Source: an uncultured Oscillospiraceae bacterium (GTDB lineage: Bacteria; Bacillota; Clostridia; Oscillospirales; Acutalibacteraceae). Taken from it: a stretch of DNA of 17,175 bases. Positions 1 through 7,569 of the stretch are shown here, piece after piece. The stretch spans positions 1 to 17,175 of the forward strand of contig UQSH01000038.1 in assembly GCA_900543795.1 (NCBI GenBank). Reading direction: 5' to 3'. Each line of letters opens with the position of its first letter. Positions within the stretch are counted from its first letter, which is position 1. Made by a program: the position numbers and the translations under genes. The notes beneath the pieces were generated by a model. It was not told the DNA's origin and did no database searches. It worked only from the letters and a program-made list of their open reading frames with translations.

Positions 1-90
1 AAATATCGCTTTAATACTGCATTTTTGACGGGTTCGGATTATTACCGTTACCCTAATAAATGTAATGGCAAACCTGAAAAATCTGCATAG
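1..90 (+). CDS. Possible C-terminal fragment of an upstream gene
   Basis: Frame 1 is open from the window edge to a TAG at 88-90 and would encode 29 residues ending NGKPEKSA. The other two plus frames close almost at once, at 12-14 (TAA) and 26-28 (TGA), so the upstream gene could instead end in either of those. In Clostridia the gene before murA is often murG or another division-cluster member, but I do not recognise a MurG or FtsW C-terminus here. The TAG lies inside a perfect inverted repeat just before murA. I cannot assign a function, and it may not be coding. Confidence 0.25.
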   Translation, partial: KYRFNTAFLTGSDYYRYPNKCNGKPEKSA

Positions 91-109
91 TATAAAAAAG
101 ACTATGCAG
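83..109 (+). promoter_or_regulatory. 9-bp hairpin just before the murA ribosome binding site
   Basis: CTGCATAGT (83-91) and ACTATGCAG (101-109) are perfect reverse complements around a 9-base A-rich loop. No U-run follows directly, so this is not a standard terminator. Two bases further on comes the murA ribosome binding site AGGTGG (112-117), six bases before the TTG start. The stem could affect murA translation or mRNA processing. That role is inferred from position only. Confidence 0.45.
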
Positions 110-123
110 GCAGGTGGCTATTT

Positions 124-1413
124 TTGGAAAAGTTAATTATATCGGGTAATCAGAGATTAGGCGGAGAAATTGATGTTCACGGCTCTAAAAATGCTGTTCT
201 TCCTATCTTGGCGGCGTCATTGCTGATTAACGGTGAAACAGTTTTACATAATGTTCCCGATTTATCTGATGTGTCAACCTCTGTTGAAATACTTGAATAT
301 CTCGGTGCATCTGTAAAGCGTGAGGAAGGCACGCTTGTTATTGACGCTTCAACTCTCGATAAAAACACAATACCCGAAAATATGATGCGTGAAATGCGCT
401 CATCAATTATTTTTTTGGGCTCGCTTTTGGCAAGATGCCGAGAGGTAATGCTATGCAGACCGGGCGGATGCGATATAGGTGTCAGACCTATTGATCTTCA
501 TCTAAGCGCATTAAAGAAGCTCGGAGCACAGATAACCGAAAACGGAAATTGCATTTATTGCAGTGCAAACCGTCTTAACGGCGCAAAGCTTGTTTTGTCC
601 TTCCCAAGTGTTGGTGCAACTGAAAATATTATGCTTGCAGGCGTAACCGCAAAGGGCAAAACAACTATTATCAATGCCGCTCGTGAGCCGGAAATCTGCG
701 ATTTGGCACAATTTCTCAATTCGTGCGGTGCAAAGATTTTCGGTGCGGGGGAAAGCATTATTGAAATAGAGGGCGTTTCTGCTCTTTATCCCGCTTCCCA
801 CACGGTAATTCCGGATAGGATTGTTGCTTCAACCTATCTTTGTGCGGGCGCTCTTCAGGCAAGAGAGCTTGTTGTCAGAAAAATAAGGCCCTCACACCTT
901 ATTCCCGTTATACCCGTTTTTTCGGAAATGGGATGTAAATTATTTTTAAGCAAAAATGAAATACGCATTGTTCCTCCAAAGAGGCTCAGGCGTGTTAAAA
1001 ATATAAAAACAATGCCATATCCCGGCTTTCCAACCGATTGTCAGTCTGTTTTAATGGCAGTTCTTTCAAAGGCAAACGGAACCTCTGTTTTTAACGAAAG
1101 CGTGTTTGAGGGAAGATATAAGCATATAAGCGAATTAAAGCGCTTCGGTGCAGATATAACCGTAAACGACAGAATTGCCGTTGTTAACGGTGTTAAAAAT
1201 CTTTACGGCGCAAATGTTTATTCAACCGATTTAAGAGGCGGAGCCTCGCTTGTTATTGCGGCACTTGCGGCAGAGGGAGTTTCAACGGTTGGAAATGTTT
1301 ATCATATTGATAGGGGATATGAGCATATAGAAAATAATCTTCAAAAAATAGGCGCAGTTATAAAGAGGAAGGATTATGAAAAAGAAAAAAACAAGCAGTC
1401 AGCCGAACAGTAA
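124..1413 (+). CDS. murA: UDP-N-acetylglucosamine 1-carboxyvinyltransferase (MurA)
   Basis: MurA is the cytoplasmic enzyme that transfers enolpyruvate from phosphoenolpyruvate to UDP-GlcNAc, the first committed step of peptidoglycan synthesis and the target of fosfomycin. The 429-residue protein is normal for the family. Family signatures are visible: the substrate-binding GSKNAVLPILAA near the N-terminus (Lys22, Asn23), Arg92 in EMRSS, the mobile catalytic loop RPGGCDIGVRPIDLH with the catalytic Cys at residue 116, and the FPTDCQSV region carrying the conserved Asp. Cys at the catalytic position predicts fosfomycin sensitivity, unlike the Cys-to-Asp variants. The start is TTG at 124, supported by AGGTGG at 112-117 with six bases of spacing. 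The 3' end overlaps ftsQ by 38 bases, so the two are probably translated from one message. Confidence 0.95.
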   Translation: MEKLIISGNQRLGGEIDVHGSKNAVLPILAASLLINGETVLHNVPDLSDVSTSVEILEYLGASVKREEGTLVIDASTLDKNTIPENMMREMRSSIIFLGSLLARCREVMLCRPGGCDIGVRPIDLHLSALKKLGAQITENGNCIYCSANRLNGAKLVLSFPSVGATENIMLAGVTAKGKTTIINAAREPEICDLAQFLNSCGAKIFGAGESIIEIEGVSALYPASHTVIPDRIVASTYLCAGALQARELVVRKIRPSHLIPVIPVFSEMGCKLFLSKNEIRIVPPKRLRRVKNIKTMPYPGFPTDCQSVLMAVLSKANGTSVFNESVFEGRYKHISELKRFGADITVNDRIAVVNGVKNLYGANVYSTDLRGGASLVIAALAAEGVSTVGNVYHIDRGYEHIENNLQKIGAVIKRKDYEKEKNKQSAEQ

Positions 1414-2284
1414 TAAGGATTTAAACAGTAATTTCGGCCCAATTAATCTTGAAGCGCCGAAGATATACAGAAATTCGCAGTCAAAGCAAGGCGGCAAAGC
1501 AAACCAAACGGTTAATCAAAAACGAACCCGTCAAAACAAAAAAAGGCGACTTAAAAACAGTGTAAGAAAATTCATTCTTTCATTTGTTTTGCTTATTGTT
1601 CTCGTGTCCGTAGGAGCAGCGCTTTCGCTAACCGTTTTCTTTAAAACAGAACAAATATCTGTTTCGGGAAGCGGTATATATTCCGAGGCGGATATAATTT
1701 CCGCAAGCGGTATTGATATCGGTGATAATCTGTTTTTGCTTGACTCAAATAAAATCGAGGAAAGGCTGACAACAACACTTCCTTATATATATGATGTTAA
1801 AATAAACAGAGCTTTACCCAAAACCGTGAAATTAACCGTTACAGATGCGCAGGCCTCATATTCAATAAAAGGCGAGGAAGAAACATATATTTTGCTTGAT
1901 GATAATTTTAAGGTGCTTGAAGCTAATTCATCGGAAGCTCCGGCAGGCTCGGTGATGATTACCGATGCGGCAGTTGTTAATGCTCAGCCGGGTTATCCGA
2001 TAGAATTTGAGGATGAACAAACAGCAGATAGGCTTTCGCTTATCTCTCAGGCAGTTAAAAGCACGGGAATGACTCAGGCAACCTCAATAAGCAGCACAGA
2101 CATAAATAAAAACTATATAGTTTATGACGGCAGAATAACATTTGAGCTCGGAGAATGTGAGGATTTACAGAATAAAATATACAGAGGCCTTGCGGCGTGT
2201 GAGCAGCTAAATGAAGGCAGCTCGGGAATACGGGGCAGGCTCGATTTATCGGGTGGCAAGCAATCTTACTTTACAGCCGAATAA
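1376..2284 (+). CDS. ftsQ: Cell division protein FtsQ/DivIB
   Basis: FtsQ/DivIB is a bitopic membrane protein of the divisome that links FtsL/DivIC to the septal peptidoglycan machinery. The 302-residue protein has a basic, low-complexity cytoplasmic N-terminus (residues 1-64, many Lys, Asn, Gln), one transmembrane helix (about 66-89), then a POTRA-like domain starting EQISVSGSGIYSEADI (about 92-160) with the typical LPYIYDVKINRALPKTVKL segment, and an outer beta domain. The ATG at 1376 lies inside the end of murA and is preceded by GAGGAAGG (about 1364-1371). This is a translationally coupled overlap in another frame. FtsQ is weakly conserved in sequence, so the assignment rests on the topology, the POTRA pattern and the murA-ftsZ context. 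Confidence 0.85.
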   Translation: MKKKKTSSQPNSNKDLNSNFGPINLEAPKIYRNSQSKQGGKANQTVNQKRTRQNKKRRLKNSVRKFILSFVLLIVLVSVGAALSLTVFFKTEQISVSGSGIYSEADIISASGIDIGDNLFLLDSNKIEERLTTTLPYIYDVKINRALPKTVKLTVTDAQASYSIKGEEETYILLDDNFKVLEANSSEAPAGSVMITDAAVVNAQPGYPIEFEDEQTADRLSLISQAVKSTGMTQATSISSTDINKNYIVYDGRITFELGECEDLQNKIYRGLAACEQLNEGSSGIRGRLDLSGGKQSYFTAE

Positions 2285-2306
2285 GGTTACAAAATCTGTA
2301 AAGTAA
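2266..2306 (+). other. 11-bp perfect inverted repeat spanning the ftsQ stop
   Basis: TTACTTTACAG (2266-2276) pairs perfectly with CTGTAAAGTAA (2296-2306) across a 19-base loop that contains the ftsQ TAA (2282-2284). The stem is mostly A/T and no U-run follows, so it is not a canonical intrinsic terminator. It could slow transcription, protect the 3' end of the murA-ftsQ message, or be a protein-binding palindrome. Its function is unknown. Confidence 0.4.
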
Positions 2307-2428
2307 ATCACTTAACAAAATCACGATTTTATAAGTCAAAAACAAGTGTTTTGTTCAATTTGCACAAAGGATTGAAAAATATTTCTGCAAACTTTGAAAA
2401 AAATATTTGAAGAATTTAAAAAAAAATA

Positions 2429-2457
2429 TTGCAAAACAGTTACAATATTGTTACAAT
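2429..2457 (+). promoter_or_regulatory. Probable sigma-A promoter of ftsZ
   Basis: TTGCAA (2429-2434) and TACAAT (2452-2457) are separated by exactly 17 bases in a very AT-rich 267-base gap between ftsQ and ftsZ. Transcription would start near 2464, leaving a leader of almost 90 bases. The -10 sits in the second of two direct copies of GTTACAATAT (2439-2448 and 2450-2459). This promoter would let ftsZ be expressed apart from murA-ftsQ. Confidence 0.65.
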
Positions 2458-2473
2458 ATATTAGCAAAGGCAA

Positions 2474-2515
2474 TTAGGCAAATAAATTATGGTTCGAATT
2501 TAATTCGTTGCCTAA
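2474..2515 (+). promoter_or_regulatory. Nested palindrome in the ftsZ leader
   Basis: TTAGGCAA (2474-2481) and TTGCCTAA (2508-2515) form an 8-bp outer inverted repeat. Inside it, CGAATT-T-AATTCG (2495-2507) is a further 13-base palindrome that abuts the right outer arm. The element lies just after the predicted transcription start and 22 bases before the ftsZ ribosome binding site. It could be an operator or a leader RNA structure. No family can be assigned. Confidence 0.4.
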
Positions 2516-2551
2516 CCCGTCTGAACTAATACATATAAGGAGAATAAAAAT

Positions 2552-3646
2552 ATGGGACGTTATGAAATTGATACTGAAGATACAAAGGTAGTTTCTATTA
2601 AAGTTGTCGGCGTTGGCGGCGGCGGCGGAAATGCCGTAAACAGAATGGTTCATTGCAACATTCAGGATGTTGAATTTATCGCAGTAAACAGCGATAAGCC
2701 CGCTCTTTCAAAATCGCAGGCTTCACAGAAAATTCTTATCGGCGAAAAGGCAACAAAAGGCCGTGGCGCAGGTGCTAAGCCTGAAATCGGTAAAAAAGCC
2801 GCTGATGAAAGCAGAGAAGCCATAACAGATGCTCTTTCAGGTGCTGAAATGGTATTCATTACAGCCGGTATGGGCGGCGGAACCGGAACAGGTGCCGCTC
2901 CGGTTGTTGCTCAGGTTGCAAAGGATCTCGGAATACTTACCGTTGGTGTTGTTACAACTCCATTTGCTTTCGAAGGTAAACGCCGTATGGAGCAGGCTCA
3001 GGCAGGTATTGATGAGCTTGCACAATATGTTGATTCTATTATGGTTATTCCAAACGAAAACCTTAAATTTGTAACTGAGGAAAGAATCACTCTTCTTAAT
3101 GCGTTTGAAATTGCAAACGATGTTCTTCGCCAAGGTGTTCAGTCTATTTCAGACCTTGTCAATGCAACAGGTCTTGTTAACTCAGACTTTGCCGATGTAA
3201 CCGAAATTATGAAGGATGCCGGCTATGCTCACATGGGCGTTGGCCGTGCAAAGGGCAAGGATAAGGCTGAAATCGCTGCACAGGCTGCTATTTCAAGCCC
3301 GCTTCTTAACACCTCTATTGACGGTGCCCGCGGTGTTCTTCTCAATATAACTGCTTCAACAGATATCGGTCTTGAAGAAATCGACGCAGCTTCATCAATA
3401 GTAACAAATGCAGTTCATCCTGATTGTGAAATCATCTGGGGTGCTAACTTTGATGAGTCTCTTGAGGATGAAATGATTATAACCGTTATTGCAACCCGCT
3501 TTGGCGATAAGGGCCCCGGAGCTCCCATTAAATCAACAACTGCTAATATAGAGGTTGCTCCTCCGCAAAATCAGTCAACAAGCACATTCACTCCGAATGA
3601 CAGCGACACATTTGATGATATTGTTCAGCTTTTCAATAAGAAATAA
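2552..3646 (+). CDS. ftsZ: Cell division GTPase FtsZ
   Basis: FtsZ is the tubulin-like GTPase that polymerises into the Z-ring at midcell and recruits the divisome. The 364-residue protein shows the N-terminal VGVGGGGGNAVNRM nucleotide-binding segment (about 19-32), the tubulin signature GGGTGTGAAP (108-117), and the downstream NENLKFVTEERITLLNAF and SDFADVTEIM segments around the T7-loop region. A variable linker rich in Thr, Ser, Asn and Pro leads to a short C-terminal tail, DDIVQLFNKK, which diverges from the more usual IPAFLR-type tail that binds FtsA, SepF and other partners. The ribosome binding site AAGGAGA (2537-2543) lies eight bases before the ATG. It has its own promoter and is closed by a strong terminator. 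Leucine codons are almost all CTT; I find no CTG. Confidence 0.97.
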   Translation: MGRYEIDTEDTKVVSIKVVGVGGGGGNAVNRMVHCNIQDVEFIAVNSDKPALSKSQASQKILIGEKATKGRGAGAKPEIGKKAADESREAITDALSGAEMVFITAGMGGGTGTGAAPVVAQVAKDLGILTVGVVTTPFAFEGKRRMEQAQAGIDELAQYVDSIMVIPNENLKFVTEERITLLNAFEIANDVLRQGVQSISDLVNATGLVNSDFADVTEIMKDAGYAHMGVGRAKGKDKAEIAAQAAISSPLLNTSIDGARGVLLNITASTDIGLEEIDAASSIVTNAVHPDCEIIWGANFDESLEDEMIITVIATRFGDKGPGAPIKSTTANIEVAPPQNQSTSTFTPNDSDTFDDIVQLFNKK

Positions 3647-3657
3647 TGATTAAAGGT

Positions 3658-3687
3658 AAGCCGTCCGATTATTTCGGGCGGCTTTTT
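3658..3687 (+). terminator. Rho-independent terminator of ftsZ
   Basis: AAGCCGTCCGA (3658-3668) pairs with TCGGGCGGCTT (3674-3684), with one G-T wobble and a 5-base loop, followed by a T-run to 3687. It begins 12 bases after the ftsZ stop and should end the murA-ftsQ-ftsZ transcript. Confidence 0.85.
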
Positions 3688-3964
3688 GAATATATAAATT
3701 CGGTTAAAATTTTGTCAAACTGTATATTTGATAATTGGATTGTTGAAAACTTTATTGAAAACCTTGCTATAAAGTTGTTTTACTTTACAAAAACTCTGTT
3801 GAAAACATTGAAAAATTTGAGTTCTTAACATTTTTAACATACTTTTCAACAATTCTTTCAACAAGATAATAATGTAAAGATTAACCGCTTTACAAAATAA
3901 GGAAAAGCCTCTATACATAAATTGCATAGAGGCTTATTCATTATATACTGTATATACGCTTATA
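3688..3964. other. Gene-free AT-rich stretch with repeated TTGAAAAC words
   Basis: There is no convincing gene between the ftsZ terminator and the mannosidase stop. A 60-codon frame starting at the ftsZ stop runs through the terminator and has no ribosome binding site of its own. TTGAAAAC occurs exactly at 3743-3750, 3755-3762 and 3799-3806, with a near copy at 3808-3815 (TTGAAAAA) and an inverted near copy at 3842-3849. ATTGTTGAAAA (3739-3749) and TTTTCAACAAT (3843-3853) form an 11-bp inverted repeat around 93 bases. The copies do not match the DnaA-box consensus. They may be binding sites for a DNA-binding protein, or drift in AT-rich DNA. Confidence 0.35.
3905..3935 (-). terminator. Terminator for the mannosidase unit, possibly bidirectional
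   Basis: AAGCCTCTAT (3905-3914) and ATAGAGGCTT (3926-3935) form a 10-bp perfect stem with an 11-base loop. Read on the minus strand, the stem is followed by TTTTCC and further T-rich sequence, about 30 bases after the mannosidase stop. The plus side has only a weak T-tract. Confidence 0.65.
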
Positions 3965-6900
3965 TTACCATTCGGATTTTGTGTAGGAGCGGATAATATT
4001 TGTGATTATATTATCGCGCTTAAAGCCCTTTCCTTTTCCGCCGTTTTTCTGGTCTTGAATTTTTCCCGCTCTTATGGTTATAAAATCGGTTTTATCAAGT
4101 ATCTTGTCTATCGGCGGAATTTTACCGAAGCTGTAATCCTCATCTGGCGTTTCGTCTGTTATATGCGTTGCAAGGCGTGTGTTAGAGAATTTCTTAACCG
4201 CCGTCATTGCAAGAATGATAATTCTGTTGTCCTCGGGCAAGGTAAGCGTTTTTCCGTTTCTAACATCTATTTCATAAATGTAAAAGCATGCCTTTCCGTT
4301 TGCAATGTCTCCCTCGGGATGATGAGTGTGTGTAAATTCAAGTCCGAGCGAAACAGGCTTCATAAGTGCAGTTTGGTTAAGTCCTGCCATATCCCATCTG
4401 CCGCAGGGCTCTGTCATTGAATGAACGGTAATTGTTTTTTCCCTGCCGTCAACATAAAAGGTTTCCTCTCTGTCGCCGAGAGTTGAAGCCGCAAGCATAT
4501 AAAGCTTTGTAACACCCTTTGGTATGCTTATATTTTGCTCTCTTGCAACAATAACATCAAACGGCTCTTCGGCGTTTGTCAGCCTAAATGTTATTCCGCC
4601 AACTGTTAATGATTGCGGATAAAGCTCGCTCGGAAGAGAGCAACCGCCGCCTTGAAGAATAACATTTCTTTTATCTGCATTAGAGGTAAAGCCCTTTGCG
4701 TTTGCTTCAAGCTCAAGCTTTTTAAAGCTTTCTCTGCCTTTCTTTTCGGGCTTTTTAAGGTGTATTCTGAATGTTTTAACGCCAAACGGCTTAATGTCAA
4801 AGGTAAGCCTGTTGCCCTTGAATTTTGCCTTTGCCTTTGCTTCCTCGCAGGCGTTAACCTCTTCGGCATCCTCAATTGTCTCAAAAAATTCAAGCGAAAC
4901 CTTCTTTTGCAGAGCTCCTGCACCCTCGTTTAATCTTATGATTATTCCGTTTGAGTCCTCTGCAAGCTTAACGGCGCGTATAATAACATTATCATTGCCG
5001 ATTTTTGCAAACGAGAAATCCGAGGAAAGAGAGCCGCTTCTTCTTGCGCTCGTTTGGAATGCTATAAGAGGCTTTTGGAAAAGCTCGTTTTGCTTTTGAG
5101 TGCCGTTTTCATATCCTTCGTTGTGGCTGAAAATCGCAAAGGAAAATCTGTTTCGTCCAAGGTCCTGCAAATCCTGCCTTGTTTCTTTCGTGAAGGCTCC
5201 CGTGGGAGTATGTAAGCAGGTTAGGCGCAGGGTGTTAGACCTCGGCTTATCCCATCCGTATTTGCAGTCGCTGAAAACAGAAACGCCGAAGCTTCCGTTG
5301 CCGGCAGTAATGTCTGCCCATTTCTGTGCAGGCACCTCATAAAGCATTTCTGTGTTGTTTTCGCGCTTGATAACGCCGAGACCCAAATCGTAGGAAGCCG
5401 TTTTATTGTAGCAGCTAAACGGGAAAACCGCCTTTAAAAGAGAACGCCTTGAACGCCAGTCAACATTATTTTCAACCTTTAAGAATTGACCTCCTGCTTC
5501 AAGCGAAACAATCTGCTCAATAATTGAATGGCCTATCTCTCTTGTTATTTTCAGAGAAACTCTTGCAGGGCCCTTTTCGATTATTTCAAATTCGGGCGTG
5601 TTTGCATAGTATTCGGGCTCCTTGTCTAAATCCTCTTTTCTTATTTCCCAGCTCGGATATGAAAGAGCACCCGTGTCGGAAAGCTTAGCCATTTTTATCG
5701 GAGCGTCAAGTATCTGCATGTTTATGTCCTTGTCTATAACAGAAGCAATATCTCCGTTTCTGTTAAAGATAACCTGATATTTATCGTTTTCAAGTGCGTG
5801 CTCAAAGGCTTTAACATCTGTTTCAATTTTGCAGGCACTGTCAGCCGCCTTAACATCATAAACGCGGTAGCCGAGCGGCTTAACCTCTGCAATGAAAACA
5901 ATGTCAAATTCCTTGCCCTGCTTGCGTATTATCTGCGAGGGAACCTCGTTGTTTTTATCGTCATAAACGCGAACAAAGGTTGCATTGTGTTTGATTTTTA
6001 TATGTGCGTTTACTGCGCTTTTTCTTTCGTAGCACGCAGGATTGTTTACTATAACGGCACATTCCGTAACCGCCGAGGTGTCAAGCTCATTAGCAATCGC
6101 ACCTACCGCGCCCGCATATTCATTTTTAAATTGACTGAGGGACAACGCATAATCGTTTACGGCGTCGTTGTAAACCTCCATATTAGAGGTGCCCGAAATA
6201 TCATCGTGGAATTGATGGGCAATAACGCGCTTCCAAGCCCTCGTAATGTTTTCCTGCGGATAGGAATAAACTCCGATTGCGTCTGCAAGAACACACGCCT
6301 TTTCGGTTATATCCGCAAGTCTTTCGTTTTGAGCGTTAAGCCTTTTGCTTATTGCTCTTGATGTGTATGCGCCTGCACCGTGAGAGGTCATCGGAAGCTC
6401 CGTTTCCCAAACGGGAAGAGAAGCCGTTGCCTCCTTTGGAAGCCCTTCCATATCTTTGAATATTTCATCGCTTGAAGCGGATATAATTTCAAAATCCGAG
6501 GAGGCGTTTTTGGCAACGCTTTCCTCAACCGCCGCAACGCTTTCTTCTGTTGGCGAGCCGCCTTGGTCGCCCGTGCCGTAAAGGTGCATCGTTTGCGGCA
6601 GACCTGCCTCAAATGCGTTTTTGGAAATTTTATCAATAACCGAAATATCGGCTCTTATGTCGCCCGAAAATTTATATCTGTAGCTCCTTGCGTCAAGGCA
6701 GGCGAAAACAGTGCTCTTATCGGGTCCCTGCCAAATTCCCAAATCAAACGGAATTGAATATGCAGAGCCCCAGCTCAGCTTTTGAGTTGAAAAGCCGTTA
6801 AGCCCTGCGTGGCTCATAACAGACGGAAGTGCCCAGCCGAAGCCGAAGCAGTCGGGCAGGAAAATATCCTTTGTTTTTACGCCGAATTTCTTTTCAAAAT

Positions 6901-7228
6901 AACCGTTTCCCAAAAGAATGTTTCTGAAAAGTGCTTCGGGAGAGGGGATATTAACATCTCCGTTTTCGTATTCTGAGCCTGCGGGACACCATCTGCCGTC
7001 TGCAACAGCTTTTTTGATTTCCTCAAAATATTCGGGATAGTATTCCTCAATAAGCTCATAGCGAAACGCTCCTTCAAAATTAAAGCGGTATGAGGGATAC
7101 TTCTCAATAAGTTTTAAGTTTTCTTCAACCGTGTTCGGCAAAAGCTCTTCAATCGTTTTTGAAAGCTGCCAACGCCAAACCGTGTCTAAATGAGCGGTTG
7201 AAACAACATAAGCCTTTTTCTTTTCCAT
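3965..7228 (-). CDS. Glycoside hydrolase family 38 alpha-mannosidase
   Basis: GH38 enzymes are retaining, metal-dependent alpha-mannosidases that remove alpha-linked mannose from N-glycan-type and other oligosaccharides. The 1087-residue protein opens directly with the catalytic domain: HLDTVWRW (His13, Asp15) matches the N-terminal metal-site motif, LPDCFGFGW carries the candidate nucleophile Asp126, YGTGDQGGSPT (217-227) matches the acid/base loop, and HQFHDDISGT (338-347) matches the second metal-ligand segment. The helical middle domain lies around 280-375, followed by a long beta-rich C-terminal half. No signal peptide or membrane helix is seen, so it probably acts in the cytoplasm on imported oligosaccharides. 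It starts with ATG at 7226-7228; a weak AAGG overlaps the stop of the small gene 9 bases upstream, which suggests translational coupling. Substrate linkage cannot be read from sequence. Confidence 0.9.
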   Translation of the reverse strand: MEKKKAYVVSTAHLDTVWRWQLSKTIEELLPNTVEENLKLIEKYPSYRFNFEGAFRYELIEEYYPEYFEEIKKAVADGRWCPAGSEYENGDVNIPSPEALFRNILLGNGYFEKKFGVKTKDIFLPDCFGFGWALPSVMSHAGLNGFSTQKLSWGSAYSIPFDLGIWQGPDKSTVFACLDARSYRYKFSGDIRADISVIDKISKNAFEAGLPQTMHLYGTGDQGGSPTEESVAAVEESVAKNASSDFEIISASSDEIFKDMEGLPKEATASLPVWETELPMTSHGAGAYTSRAISKRLNAQNERLADITEKACVLADAIGVYSYPQENITRAWKRVIAHQFHDDISGTSNMEVYNDAVNDYALSLSQFKNEYAGAVGAIANELDTSAVTECAVIVNNPACYERKSAVNAHIKIKHNATFVRVYDDKNNEVPSQIIRKQGKEFDIVFIAEVKPLGYRVYDVKAADSACKIETDVKAFEHALENDKYQVIFNRNGDIASVIDKDINMQILDAPIKMAKLSDTGALSYPSWEIRKEDLDKEPEYYANTPEFEIIEKGPARVSLKITREIGHSIIEQIVSLEAGGQFLKVENNVDWRSRRSLLKAVFPFSCYNKTASYDLGLGVIKRENNTEMLYEVPAQKWADITAGNGSFGVSVFSDCKYGWDKPRSNTLRLTCLHTPTGAFTKETRQDLQDLGRNRFSFAIFSHNEGYENGTQKQNELFQKPLIAFQTSARRSGSLSSDFSFAKIGNDNVIIRAVKLAEDSNGIIIRLNEGAGALQKKVSLEFFETIEDAEEVNACEEAKAKAKFKGNRLTFDIKPFGVKTFRIHLKKPEKKGRESFKKLELEANAKGFTSNADKRNVILQGGGCSLPSELYPQSLTVGGITFRLTNAEEPFDVIVAREQNISIPKGVTKLYMLAASTLGDREETFYVDGREKTITVHSMTEPCGRWDMAGLNQTALMKPVSLGLEFTHTHHPEGDIANGKACFYIYEIDVRNGKTLTLPEDNRIIILAMTAVKKFSNTRLATHITDETPDEDYSFGKIPPIDKILDKTDFITIRAGKIQDQKNGGKGKGFKRDNIITNIIRSYTKSEW

Positions 7229-7237
7229 AGTAAAACC

Positions 7238-7456
7238 TTATTTCTCTATAATTTCATAAGTAAATTCGTAAGTTTTTTGAAGCTCCTTAACCTTATCCTC
7301 GTTGTCCTCAATAAAGGTTGGAGTGTAAATTGATTTTCCGTCAACGGAATAATCCTTAACGATTTTGTTAAGTGCCTCCCAAGCCTCTTCGGATTTATCG
7401 TAGCCGTCCTCAAACTTAATTAAAAATTCTCTGTGCTTCGGTATTCTGACTTTCAT
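7238..7456 (-). CDS. Small conserved-looking protein of unknown function, 72 aa
   Basis: I do not recognise a family. The 72-residue product is acidic and looks soluble: a beta-like start (MKVRIPKHREFLIKF), a Glu/Asp-rich helix (DKSEEAWEALNKIVKD), then a charged stretch of 25-30 residues. No signal peptide, membrane segment or cysteine is present. Coding status is supported by a strong ribosome binding site (AAAGGAGA on the minus strand, about 7464-7471), a consensus promoter immediately upstream, and a 9-base gap to the mannosidase gene. It is the leading gene of that operon and could be a regulator, a partner of the enzyme, or unrelated. Confidence 0.7.
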   Translation of the reverse strand: MKVRIPKHREFLIKFEDGYDKSEEAWEALNKIVKDYSVDGKSIYTPTFIEDNEDKVKELQKTYEFTYEIIEK

Positions 7457-7486
7457 ATTTTTTTCTCCTTTGAAATATATAACAGT

Positions 7487-7515
7487 ATTATATAATTTTA
7501 TAATAAACTAATCAA
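7487..7515 (-). promoter_or_regulatory. Sigma-A promoter of the small gene/mannosidase operon
   Basis: On the minus strand TTGATT (7510-7515) and a perfect TATAAT (7487-7492) are separated by exactly 17 bases. Transcription would start near 7480, about ten bases before the strong ribosome binding site of the 72-residue gene. The promoter sits directly behind the terminator of the preceding unit. Confidence 0.75.
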
Positions 7516-7518
7516 GAG

Positions 7519-7561
7519 CAAATTAAAAAGAAACGGCGCAGACAGTAATTTGCCTGCACCG
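7519..7561 (-). terminator. Terminator of the phosphoglycerol transferase gene
   Basis: On the minus strand CGGTGCAG (7554-7561) pairs with CTGCGCCG (7534-7541), with one G-T wobble and a 12-base loop, followed by a T-rich tract (TTTCTTTTTAA, 7523-7533). It lies just past the TAA at 7570-7572 that closes the extended reading frame. Confidence 0.75.
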
Positions 7562-7569
7562 CTTGTTGC

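Noticed and set aside
3646..3828. 60-codon frame starting at the ftsZ stop
   Set aside because: It reads straight through the ftsZ terminator, has no ribosome binding site of its own beyond the end of ftsZ, and is biased to Phe, Leu, Asn and Lys as expected from AT-rich non-coding DNA.
3700..3900. Replication origin with DnaA boxes
   Set aside because: The repeated word TTGAAAAC does not match the TTATCCACA-type DnaA box and no dnaA or dnaN gene is present.
4055..6757. Long plus-strand frames opposite the mannosidase
   Set aside because: They are antisense shadows of a clear GH38 gene and encode no recognisable protein.
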